A stretch of DNA of 64,000 nt, taken from NCBI GenBank assembly GCA_964035575.1, contig OZ037879.1:1178001-1242000 (forward strand), in the 5' to 3' direction. The notes beneath the pieces were generated by a model that was not told where the DNA came from, did no database searches, and saw nothing but the letters and a program-made list of their open reading frames with translations. Positions 1-8,937 of this stretch are shown here, one piece after another; the first letter of the stretch is position 1; each line of letters begins with the position of its first letter. The position numbers and the translations under genes were made by a program. This DNA is from Rhynchopus sp. YZ270_cl-10 (taxonomy: Eukaryota > Euglenozoa > Diplonemea > Diplonemida > Diplonemidae).

Positions 1-670
1 CTTTTCCCCTTCTCCCTCCTCTCTCAGAAATTTTTGTGTTATTCCGTTCACTTTTTAGAAAAAAAAACAATTTTTTTTTGGGGGGTCGAACGCTGCATAG
101 GCATCCGACACTCAAAAAGATGTGAAGAAAGTTTGTCCAATTTTTTTGCACAAAAATAAAAGGACAAAATAATTTCATTTTTTTTCCAGCCTTTTTTTTA
201 AAACGGACGATTTTCGTTTTGAACCTTTCATGAGCCTTTGGGGTGATACTGGCTAAGACACTACCTTGGTAGATGATTTGGCACAACACACACACACACA
301 CAAAAACATCTCGTTCTCTTACCTTAAATCCTCTACTACTCTCAGAATTGGCTGTGTTTAGCAGGGTTGGGGGGGTGTGTTGGTTGTTGTGTTGTCCCTA
401 CCCTCCCCACCCCCTTCGGCCATATTTCTTCTTTTTTTATTTCACTAAAACAGCACAAACGAAAAAGACAAAAAAAAGGGGTAGTTTTGTGACTTTTTGT
501 CTTTGCGTTGGGTTTGGCTTGATGGTTGAAAGAAGAACTGCAGAGGGGGGCTTCTGTGCTTCAGCATGCAGAAAGGGAAAATGCCATCCTACACTCTACA
601 AAAAACAAACACACCCCACCTCTCAAGATCTGTGTTTTCTACACCCAAAAACAAAAAACAAAACCTCAAA
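1..670. other. Left-edge gene-free stretch
   Basis: AT-rich DNA with long A, T and G runs and a short CA repeat near 283-302. Open frames here are low-complexity and lead nowhere recognisable. A pyrimidine-rich patch and a weak AG near 626-629 precede the first gene and could serve as its leader acceptor. I see nothing else. Confidence 0.6.
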
Positions 671-1151
671 ATGGTCATGGGCGATCCCTGCAACCGTGGA
701 CAGTTCATCGGAGGACGTGCGAGCTCCAGGGTTCTGGCCCAGCCGGTATGGCCAAACTTTCCCCCTTTTTTACCCCTTTTTTAAACACACCACACAACAG
801 GGTGGCAACTCGTCGTTCTCTCTTGGCTGGGAGCCTGAGCCGGTGCGCGCACCTCCGGCAGCAGCTGCACCTGCACCGCAAATGCAGCAGCAGCAGCAGC
901 AGCCGCCTGTTCAGCAGCAGCAGTACCAGCAGCAGCAACAGCAGCAGCAGTTCGCTGCACCCCCTGCCCCACAGGAGAAGGAGAACAGGCCGATGAGCAG
1001 CAACGCACCGCACACAGGCTCCGGCAAGAACTACACCTCCTCCAACGCATGGGCCTCGAACGTCAGCCAGAACAGCGGCAACATGCTGTCCGAGCGCTCC
1101 TCCACCCGCATCCACCAGCCCCCGGGTGGTGCCTCGTCCATCAGCTTCTAA
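671..1151 (+). CDS. Jupiter/HN1-like microtubule-associated small protein, two exons
   Basis: Predicted exons are 671-745 and 801-1151, giving 141 aa; the 55 nt intron starts GTATGG and ends ACAACAG. Joining the exons restores the family signature: SSRVLAQP from exon 1 runs straight into GGNSSFSLGW of exon 2, the Ser-Ser-Arg-Val-Leu-x-Pro-Gly-Gly...Ser-x-x-Leu-Gly motif of Jupiter/HN1 (JPT) proteins. A second copy, STRIHQPPGGASSISF, closes the protein. Animal members are small, largely disordered proteins linked to microtubules. Between the motifs are an Ala/Pro stretch and a Gln-rich stretch encoded by CAG runs (about 882-951), then a Ser/Asn-rich segment. The start at 671 has a good context (aaaATGG); Met at 677 is an alternative. 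A conserved-looking R2 repeat lies 60 bases past the stop. Family membership is inferred from the two motifs only. Confidence 0.72.
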
Positions 1152-1210
1152 AGCTACGGTCGAGAAGATCCTGCTTCCACAGTGAGAGAGAAGATAACGT
1201 TACCATATTC

Positions 1211-1255
1211 AGGTGACCAAGCACGAGAGGCTTAGGTTCATCTCATAAATTTTTC
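1211..1255 (+). repeat. Dispersed repeat R2 (short hairpin repeat)
   Basis: Contains the R2 core with a CAAGC/GCTT(A)G hairpin around a CACGAGAG loop, followed by GTTCATCTCATAA. Matching copies occur near 2442, 7105, 33246, 33307, 34041, 41694 and 59758. It lies in the probable 3' UTR of the Jupiter-like gene. Confidence 0.7.
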
Positions 1256-1659
1256 TAATAACTCCCTTTTAGATCCTCCCCCAACCCCGTTTATTTCTGA
1301 ATGGCATAATTTTTTTTTGTGAAATCTGTCGAAAAAGACGTTTTCGGATGTCCTTATTCTTCGATAGGTTTTCAAAAAAGAGGAAAAAAAAAAAAAGCCA
1401 GTCAACTGTGATTATTTTAGATCCCCCTTATTCCCGTATTCCTCACCTCTTCCCTTCTCCACTGCTTTTTGAATCCCACCCCCTTTTTTTTTTTTGGTGT
1501 ATTAGAAATGTGTTTACTTTTGTTGTCAGGGGGAAAATAAAATAAAAATACTAAACAAGAGTGAAGACTGTCTCTCTGGCAGCTACACTAAAAAAAATCA
1601 ACAGATTTTCTCAACCAAACCACTTAATCGAGACGCTGCAACCTACGATAAAAAGGAAG

Positions 1660-1722
1660 GTGGAGATTACACAAACTGTTGGCAACACAACCGAGGCAAC
1701 TCCACTACTCCAACAATTTGTG
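1660..1722 (+). repeat. Dispersed repeat R6
   Basis: Matches copies near 32604 and 51233, and part of the array at 35589. The shared core reads ...TTGGCAACACAACCGAGGCA followed by a stretch ending CTCCAACAATTT. All recognised copies are on the + strand. Confidence 0.65.
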
Positions 1723-2294
1723 GGTTGCACAAATGAGAGGGACACATATCTCCCTTCCTCAGCTGGTGTTTTCAACTCCTGATGTCAACCCAGATGTTTT
1801 CAACAAAAAAAATAAAAAGTAACAATACAACAATAACAACAGCAACAAAACCATAGGGGGTGATGCAAAAAAACCCCCCCCTTTTTTGCTATTTTTTTTT
1901 CTGTTTCTAAAGAAAGGGAAAAGGTGTTATAAAGTGGCAAAGCTTTTGTGCGAGTATGTAGTTGAATGACAGCCCGCAGATCCGCTCTTTGTTACAAAAT
2001 AATTTTTTTAAAAAATACTACGCACCAAAAACCCAAAACAAAATACGATCAACAAGCAAGAAATAAGACTAAAGCAAGAAAAAATCCCTCCAAAAAGCCT
2101 CCCTTTTTTTCTACTTCAAAAATTCCGCATTTTACATTTTTCCCCCACTCCAAACTCCACAACAGGCATCACTTTTTTTACCGTTTTTATTCTGGTGTCG
2201 GCTTGCTTTCTTTTGTTTTGTTTTTGTTTGATCTTCTCATATTGACTCCCCCCTTTGTTTTTTGTTTTTTGTTTTTTTTTTCTAGAATAACACA

Positions 2295-3809
2295 ATGACG
2301 GAACTTAACGTCGACCCGCAAAAAAAGGATGACCGCTTTTACCGTTACAAGGTATGACGAAGACGACACGCAACGCAAAACACAAACAAGCACGCTATTC
2401 CCGCAGAGTTTCAAACTATTCCATTTTTTTTGTGCCATTTTAAAAGGTGACTGAAAACCGAGGCTTGGCTTCATCTTACACAACCAATGCGTAATGTTCA
2501 TCAGACAGAAACCACAGCAAGGTTGGGGTCCACAATACAGTGTACCCGTTCATACCGATGCACACTGTCACGAGAGTGCTTTGTATTTCCGTGCTTTGTA
2601 TTTCAACTTATTATTTGATAGAGAACTGACTGTGTACCTGCTTACAGTTTCCCCTGTCAGCAACTCCCAAAGCGCAACACTCCGGGGTTCGATAACCCGG
2701 GGGGAGTGTCAATCCCTGCGTCTAGGATGCTATCAACTTCACTATCTTTTCACGTTGAATCGAGCCACATTGTCTGACAACACATCCCTCTACAGATGCC
2801 TGCCTTGACGATTAAGGTCGAGGGAAGCGGAAACGGAATCAAGACTGTGCTGACGAACATTGTGGACATTGCGTCCCGCATTGCGCGTGAGGTGGACTAC
2901 CCGATGAAGTACTTCGGTAACGACATCGGTGCCAACACAAAGCTTGAGGACAACAAATGGATCATGATGGGAAAGCACGACCGCGACCGTCTTCAGAAGT
3001 CTCTCTTCGACTACATCACCCGCTTTGTCCTCTGCAAATCTTGCCGCAACCCCGAAACCCGCACTCTCGTCGACGAAAAGAAAAACGTCTGGCTCCGTTG
3101 CGGTGCATGCGGTAAAGAAAACCTTGTTGACCCTAAGGAAAAGCTTCTCAACCTCATCCAAAAGAAGGAGGGTGTGACCTACATGGAGAAGGAGAAGGGG
3201 AAGAAGGACAAGAAAGAGAAGAAGGACAAGAAGGACAAAAAGGAGAAGAAGTCGAAGGACCAGCGCGAAGAGGAGCGTCTTGACAAGGAGACCCGCCAGG
3301 CGGGCACGGACGACCAGCTGAACATCACCCCTGAAGAGGAGGAGGCTTTGAGACAGAGGAACCCTGTTGAGATTGTGAAGGAGTTCTTGGTGGAGGGAAA
3401 GCCGACGGAGTCGGAGATTATTGCTAAGGTGGCGGACATCAAGATTGAGTACGGCCTCAACGACAAGAACACGATGCGTCTGCTCGGAGACTCGCTGTTC
3501 ACGGACGAGAACTTCTCTCGCAAGGTGCGCAGCTACTCAGGCGTGCTCAAGCGTTTTGTCAAGGCGGAGACAGAAAAGTACATCATCGAGTCGATGGAGC
3601 AGCTCGTCGCGGAACAGCACGACAAGTGCTCCGACAAGTTCCCCATGGCACTCAAGAAGCTTTACGACGAGGACGTCCTCAGCGACGAAACCATCTTCAC
3701 CTGGTACGACGGCAAGCCGATGAAGGACTGCAAGGAGTTCTCGAAAGAAAACCGCGAAAAGAGCAAGCCCGTTGTGGATTGGCTGAAGGAGGATGAGGAG
3801 GACGACTAG
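2295..3809 (+). CDS. EIF5: Eukaryotic translation initiation factor 5 (eIF5)
   Basis: Exons 2295-2351 and 2796-3809 join in frame (356 aa). eIF5 is the GTPase-activating protein for eIF2 in the 43S pre-initiation complex and acts in the cytosol. Exon 1 (19 aa, ending DRFYRYK) carries the Arg that matches the catalytic arginine finger (R15 in human). Exon 2 opens MPALTIKVEGSGNGIKT, the conserved eIF5/eIF2-beta fold, then a zinc finger (FVLCKSC ... LRCGACGK, roughly residues 95-125), a Lys-rich linker, and a C-terminal W2/HEAT-type domain ending in the acidic-aromatic VVDWLKEDEEDD. The frame from 2796 also begins with ATG, so a caller could miss exon 1 and lose the GAP residue. The 444 nt intron holds R2 and R1 repeat copies. 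The start at 2295 lies nine bases after a strong pyrimidine tract and AG. Length is a little under the human protein. Confidence 0.96.
2442..2615 (+). repeat. R2 plus R1 repeat pair inside the eIF5 intron
   Basis: A divergent R2 (AAAGGTGACT ... TTCATCTTACA) is followed by an R1 copy (GGTTGGGGTCCAC ... CACGAGAGTGCTTTGTATTTC); the last 18 bases of R1 are partly duplicated. The same R2-then-R1 order appears near 7105-7265. The pair lies wholly within the eIF5 intron. Confidence 0.65.
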
Positions 3810-5706
3810 GAAAAAAATACGATTTTCCCCCCCCCCATCTGTTTTTTTTTAAAATGTGGAGAAGAAGAAGAAGAAGAAGGGGAATAAAATGGGAGGGCAA
3901 AAATAATACAAACGAGGGGGGTTTTTTTTTGACTTTTTTTCGCTTCAAATGGGTGGGAACAAAAAAAATAATTGAGTACAGACCCTTTTAGCCCGAAGTG
4001 GGTTTTTAGGCGGTTGTCGACACAACAAAAATAAAGCAGACCAAAAAAAAAAAAAAGAAAATAAAAAAGAAAAAACGCAAAAGAAGGTAGTGTTTCCTGT
4101 TCTTTCCGGTTCAGCATTTTCTCCCTTTTTTTTTCAAAAAAAAAGGGGTGTTGACTCGTGGATTGTCAGTCAGATGTGTTTTTACCCCCCACGAGCGAAG
4201 GCTTGCCATTTAGAAGAGCGTGGCCTTCCCTGTAGAACCGGAAACCTATTTTTTTTTTTGCCTTCTGGTATTTGTTTTTATACACTTTTTTTTTCTATTT
4301 TTTTGTCTTTTTTTTTTTGCAAAAGAGGGCATTTTCCCTCAAGCAGAAAAGTTCCACCCTCCCTCCCCTCACCACATCAAGTCAGTGACCACTATCCTAG
4401 TCAACTGATAAGCTTCTTTGATCACAGAAGCTGTTTGAAGGTGAGGAGGAGAGTTGGGAAAGAAAAGGATTCAGCTCAAAATATTGAGTAATCTTTACCC
4501 AGTTTTTTTTCTTTTTTTTTGGTGTAAAGTTGGAATGTCAACAATAATTTAAAAAAAAAGTTTTAAAAATGTCCCTAAGCTCTCGTGTTTAGACACATTT
4601 TAAAATTGTGCCCCCCCCAAAAATTTTTTTTAAAAAAATTCGCATCAGAAACAAAAAAAAAGGGGGAAAAGGGGTTGAAAAGGAGAGGAGGGGTGTTTTC
4701 TAAAAGAAAGCCTTTTCACAAAAAAAGGGGAAGGGGGGGAGAGAAATTGGAGGGGTGTGGTCGCGATATCAGAATGTACTGCAAAAAAGGTACTGAACAA
4801 AAAACAAAACAAAAAAACAAAAAAAAACAAAAAAATGAGGGGTGATGAGGGGAGAGGCAAAAAAAAAAAGGCAAAAAACTTTTGAAAGACAGAACAAGAA
4901 TACCAGCAATTTCGAGAGTTTTTTTTTTATGGACATAAAAGCAATTTTAATCAAATCCTGGAATCCTGCATAAAAGCAAAATATAATACATTCCCTCCCC
5001 CCCCAAAACAAAACAAAACAAAACAAAACCGTACGCAAAATAGCCGGGTATCACTTTTTATTTTACCGTCCTTTTTTTTTCTCTCTCTTTTTTCAACCCT
5101 GGTTTATTTATTTTTTCCCCCAACCCCCACAAAACAGCCCCCCTCACAACCCTCATATATCCCTTCAGCTATATAAAAAAAAAAAGGCCCTTTTTCAGTA
5201 CCACTCTTTCACCCTCTCACCCTTTCACCCTATCCCCAGTTAACTTGCTAAAGCAGCTTTGCTGCGACACATGGGGAGATCTGGTGTTACTTTGTAGATG
5301 ATCCACCTGATTTTACCCCCCAAAAAAAAAAGCGACGTTTGGCCCTATCCGTTTGGCTCTATCCTCGCCCTATCGGGACCTATACGGACCTATCCGCGCC
5401 TATCCGCGGGGTAAAAATCAGGTGGATGATAGTATAAGCTGCGTTGGTCCTTATGGATTTTATTTTCCTCTTTTCCACTGCAAAAGAAGGTAATCGTTGG
5501 AGCGGGAAAGACAAAACGCACTTCATCAGGATTTCCCGGTGTGTTTTTCCTTCCCTGCGTACGGCACAATAAACCCCCTCCTCACATTGATTTTTTCTTT
5601 TTTGATTCGCTTTTGGACCTCATCGATGGATCAGTATCAGATCTCCTCACCTTCTCACCCAATCCCCCACCCTATCAGCTCAGATTTTAAAAAAAAATAA
5701 AGTAAA
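3810..5706. other. Gene-free spacer between eIF5 and coiled-coil gene
   Basis: About 1.9 kb of homopolymer-rich DNA. Open frames here are Phe/Lys-rich by-products of T and A runs. It contains one small inverted-repeat element (5303-5425). The last 50 bases are pyrimidine-rich and end in CTCAG at 5683, 23 bases before the next start. Confidence 0.6.
5303..5425. mobile_element. Small inverted-repeat element (MITE) with 5 bp target duplication
   Basis: A 123 bp element. The left end CCACCTGATTTTACCCC is the inverse of the right end (GGGGTAAAAATCAGGTGG), apart from one base in a T run. Both sides are flanked by ATGAT (5298-5302 and 5426-5430), a likely target-site duplication. The interior is a degenerate tandem series of CCTATCCG-like units. 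It has no coding capacity. A partial match to the end sequence occurs near 15870. Confidence 0.8.
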
Positions 5707-7038
5707 ATGGACGGCACCAAATGGAACGCCATCCCACCACCCCCCAGCTCCCCTTACGACCTCATCGCTGCCGCCGTCCAGGACGCCTGCGGCACCTTCC
5801 GTGGCATGTCCCCTCGCCGCGAGCGCTCTGCACTGCCCCCTTCTTCTGCACTGCCTCTTCCACTCCCCCCTGCACTGGGCCGTCCAGGCACAGCTATCCC
5901 CATGGGGATCACCGTACAATGCGCGACCCCTGCCCTCGGTTCTGCCGACATCTTCCGCGATACGTCTCCCCTGCGGCAGGGCCCACCACACCGTGACGTT
6001 CTCTCCCCCGGATCGCTCTCTCCTACCCGCCGTGCTTATTGCGGTGGGTCTGGAGGTCCAGTACGAGGAAGGGAAGGACTTCCTGGTAGCTTCAAAGAGA
6101 GCAGGGCATATTCTCCGAGGGAGCCGAGGTATCGTGAAAAGGAGAAGGCGGTGGAGCGGTCGGTGGTCGGGGGGATCTGGAGTGGGAAAGGGGGGAAGGA
6201 AAAAAGTGAGAATAGCGGATTGAAATTGTTGCACGAAGCTGGGGGGAAGAAGAGGGATAGTTCGATTTTGGTGGTGATGAAGCATAGTGACGCTCCAGGG
6301 GAGACTGCAGAGGATGCTTCTCAGAGAGCTGACCGGATCCAAATCGAGCTAAACCAAGCGAAGGAGGAGATCAACAGACTCCGTCATGGACTTCTTCTGT
6401 GCGAACACCACGCAAAACCGCATACAATAAACGCTGAATACCGGATGGAATGGACACCAAAACCTCCGGGGCGTGATACCATTGATCCTCGCAACAACGA
6501 AGATCTAATTGAACAGGCAGTTGACGCAGTGGAAGGGGCCGTAGGGAGATTGCATGCCAGAGTCGACAGCGTTTTGCAGGAATTATGCGACGCTTCGCAG
6601 GAGATTTTAGCGTTGCAAGGAAAGCTAGAGGGGAGGGATGAGGAGGTGGCAGCTCTGCGGTTGAGATGTGCGGAATTGGAGAAGCAGGTTGCGGAGCTTC
6701 AGGCGGAGTTGGAAGACTGCAGGCTGTTGGAACCTCAAATGAGGGATTTGCAGGCGCAGGTTGACCGTCTTACAGCTAGGGTAGCGGAGCTCACAAAGCT
6801 CAACGAAAAGCTCCAAATGGAATTAGACCAACTCCGTGTAGAATTCGCCCGCCTCGCCCGCCGCAAACGCGCGACAACAAAAGGCAAAGAGGAATTCCTC
6901 TCAACCTATCTCGACGAAGACAAGGCTGCTCCCCCAAAAGGCCCTGCCTGGGTTCCGACCGGGGCACCTTACAAACATCTTCTTGACGAAGAGGCGATTA
7001 GGTCGCACCAACCGTGGTTGTATTCAAAGGCTGGGTGA
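5707..7038 (+). CDS. Coiled-coil protein of unknown function
   Basis: A single-exon frame of 443 aa. I do not recognise the family. The first 150 residues are rich in Pro, Ser, Arg and Gly, with repeated SPxR-type motifs (MSPRR, TSPLRQ, SPTRR). A region from about 203 to 395 shows strong heptad character, especially LEKQVAELQAELED and the following Leu-rich stretch, interrupted near 235-255 by a Pro-rich segment. A basic patch (ARRKRATTKGK) and an aromatic tail follow. This points to a structural or cytoskeletal protein, by inference only. The start follows CTCAG by 23 bases. A second coiled-coil gene with SPxR motifs near its N terminus lies at 57731, but I see no clear homology between them. 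Confidence 0.75.
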   Translation: MDGTKWNAIPPPPSSPYDLIAAAVQDACGTFRGMSPRRERSALPPSSALPLPLPPALGRPGTAIPMGITVQCATPALGSADIFRDTSPLRQGPPHRDVLSPGSLSPTRRAYCGGSGGPVRGREGLPGSFKESRAYSPREPRYREKEKAVERSVVGGIWSGKGGKEKSENSGLKLLHEAGGKKRDSSILVVMKHSDAPGETAEDASQRADRIQIELNQAKEEINRLRHGLLLCEHHAKPHTINAEYRMEWTPKPPGRDTIDPRNNEDLIEQAVDAVEGAVGRLHARVDSVLQELCDASQEILALQGKLEGRDEEVAALRLRCAELEKQVAELQAELEDCRLLEPQMRDLQAQVDRLTARVAELTKLNEKLQMELDQLRVEFARLARRKRATTKGKEEFLSTYLDEDKAAPPKGPAWVPTGAPYKHLLDEEAIRSHQPWLYSKAG

Positions 7039-7104
7039 AGCAAACATAACCTTTAGAAGAAATTTCATTGAGTTATATTGGGGTGCCAGCAATGACCACC
7101 TTTT

Positions 7105-7265
7105 TTTAAAGGAGACTCAGTACACAGAGAGAGGCGGTTCATCTTATAAGCTTTTCTTTTTGAGATGTAAACCACGAAATGGATGTATAGCTGTTCCGCT
7201 CCGGTACACCCGGTCCTGGAATAAGGTGCTCTGTTCATGAGGGCTTTTGTATTTCAAGTCTTTTT
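7105..7265 (+). repeat. R2 plus R1 repeat pair
   Basis: A divergent R2 (GGCGGTTCATCTTATAAGCT) is followed directly by R1 (GATGTAAACCACGAAATGGA ... GGCTTTTGTATTTCAAGTC). It begins within 70 bases of the stop of the coiled-coil gene, so probably in its 3' UTR. Confidence 0.65.
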
Positions 7266-7299
7266 TTGTAAAAGGACTATCTGCGTATAGATTGTCTAA

Positions 7300-7388
7300 A
7301 TGAATGTAGGGCGGTTGGAGTCCACCCGGTAAGGTTACGTACCAAAAGGTGTACTGTTCATGAGGGCTTTTTGTATTTCAAATCAACC
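7300..7388 (+). repeat. Dispersed repeat R1, second adjacent copy
   Basis: Has the R1 marks GGTTGGAGTCCACCCGGT, then TGTTCATGAGGGCTTTTTG and TATTTCAAATC. It lies in tandem behind the R1 copy ending at 7265. Confidence 0.65.
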
Positions 7389-7549
7389 TTTTTGGACTTT
7401 GTACGGTCCAATATCTGTGTCCTGATGCGCACAAGAGAGCTGCATTTTCATTGAAAGTGGTGTGTGCATGAGAGATGCGGTCGTCTTACAATTTTCTTTC
7501 TTTCTTGAGGCAGAATATTATCATTTGCCCGCATTGTATGTGTATATAA

Positions 7550-8270
7550 TTTTTGTTGGTCCTGGGCTGGACCTTAAATTGCATCCGGGGGTCCGTTCCT
7601 CCAGAAACTCTATGAAGGTGTTGACCGCTCGAACCGATGTCTCCTACCTGAGAGATTACAAAACAGGAGGCGAGGAGGGGTATGCGGGGCGTTTTTGTGC
7701 CTTCAGGGTCTTTTTGTTTTTCAGCAACCCTGCCTCTCCTATATCACCAGTGCATAGCCTTTGTCTTTCTGTTGGGGTATGCGGGACTTCCCCTAGTCCT
7801 CAGGGTCTAAACGCCCCTGCCCTCTTTTATGCAAGTTCACCCTGGCAGGGTATATAAATGCTGGGTCAGGCTGGCCCCCCTATGCTATGATGGGTGCTCG
7901 CACCCGGAGCATAAATGGCCAGCGGTCAGGCCAGAGTCGCTCTACGGAGTCTCTCTGCCACGCCTTTGGGTTACGGTGTGCTGCCTGTAAGGACGTCCAT
8001 GTATATCCCTAAGAGAAAGGGTGAGGCCCAACTGTCGGTACAGCATGGGGCGCCAAGAGAGAGATGTTGTGACCCCCCCGCCCACCCCTTTTTGTGTTTT
8101 TGGGTTTCTGCTCTCTTGTGTAGACTATCGTGCATCAAGCGTTGGGTGCAGCGAACTGCAGTACCTGTAAGCTCACAACTCTTCAACGGAAGGTGGGCCG
8201 CCGGCTGTCGAGCGGTTGTGAACCGCCCTCGTTCTCTTACGGTACGGGCCAGTCATTAGGTTTCCTTTTT
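7550..8270. other. GC-richer block of unknown nature
   Basis: This segment stands out from the AT-rich spacer by base composition. It contains a short internal duplication (GGGGTATGCGGG... followed by TCAGGGTCT, near 7677-7713 and again near 7773-7808) and several small hairpins such as GGGTGCTCGCACCC near 7889. Its open frames do not resemble known proteins. It could be a decayed repeat or a structured RNA. Confidence 0.35.
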
Positions 8271-8277
8271 ACATCTT

Positions 8278-8352
8278 CTGTTGTTGGCCGCAGGGTACTT
8301 GTGCTTTCATCCGGATGGCTGGCATCGTACGTGGGTCAGTCGGAGGTGCCTG
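8278..8352 (+). repeat. Dispersed repeat R4
   Basis: The core GTGGGTCAGTCGGAGGT preceded by TTGTTGGCCGCAGGGTA also occurs near 15630-15700, and in divergent form near 57345-57415. All three are on the + strand. Confidence 0.65.
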
Positions 8353-8470
8353 CATTAATAACTTCACTTTGTTGTATTTTTTTAGACAAAAAAAAAAAAA
8401 TCCCGAATTTCTAAATTGTACCTTTTTTTAAAGACCCTCTTTTTTGTTATATTTTTTTCCCAACAAAAAA

Positions 8471-8522
8471 TAGTGGAGCACACTCTAGGGTGGCTACACT
8501 AATACAACCAAGTTTTCAAAAA
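8471..8522 (+). repeat. Dispersed repeat R3
   Basis: AATAGTGGAGCACACTCTAG through CTACACTAATACAACCAAGT and TTTTCAAAA. Close copies lie at 25105-25155 and 32106-32160. Confidence 0.75.
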
Positions 8523-8937
8523 ATAACTATTTGGATGGATCTGATTATAGAACACCCTTTTGCACTTTCTCTTCCATCGGAAAGTATATGAAACTAGTTT
8601 TTTTGCTGTTTTTTTTTTCTTCTTATTCTTCTAGTCTTCTCTTTCCAAAAGAAAAAAAACAATGTCACTTATTTCCCACCCTCTTTTTGTAGTTGTTTTG
8701 ATGCGTTGATGGTTCCACACCTAAATCAGACCGCTTTTTGGCCTCAAAGAGGTTTCCTCTTCACCAGGTAGTCAGTGGGAGCGTATTGCAGTAATAAAAT
8801 ATCACCATCGTCGTCGTATGATCGAATATTTTATTACACACTTTGCGCACAAACGTCTTTTTCCTCTTTTTCCTCTTTCACCTCTTTACAGAGCAAAAAC
8901 ATATTTTATTCAACACTCCTCTCATATAGACAGAATC

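Larger units (their letters stand above)
1152..2294. other. Intergenic stretch before eIF5
   Basis: AT-rich spacer with homopolymer runs. It contains an R2 repeat near 1211-1255 and an R6 repeat near 1660-1722. A long pyrimidine tract ending in CTAG at 2285 sits nine bases before the eIF5 start and is a strong acceptor candidate. No gene is supported. Confidence 0.6.
7039..8937. other. Repeat-rich spacer
   Basis: No gene is supported. It contains R2 and R1 (7105-7265), a second R1 (7300-7388), a GC-richer block of unknown nature (about 7550-8270), R4 (8278-8352) and R3 (8471-8522). A pyrimidine tract ending TTTACAG at 8891 precedes the next start by 46 bases. Confidence 0.6.

Noticed and set aside
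273-1151. 292-codon frame as the complete first gene
   Set aside because: Its N-terminal part runs through A/T/G-rich non-coding DNA and the 746-800 intron; splicing restores the Jupiter/HN1 motif in a different upstream frame.
1348-2298. Short Phe/Lys-rich open frames in the spacer before eIF5
   Set aside because: Products of T and A runs with no conserved composition; the same holds for 3806-5038, 32506-33174, 34184-35426 and 37707-38211.
2680-2720. tRNA T-arm-like GGGGTTCGATAACCC
   Set aside because: No A box or acceptor stem upstream, and the stem pairing is imperfect; it lies inside the eIF5 intron.
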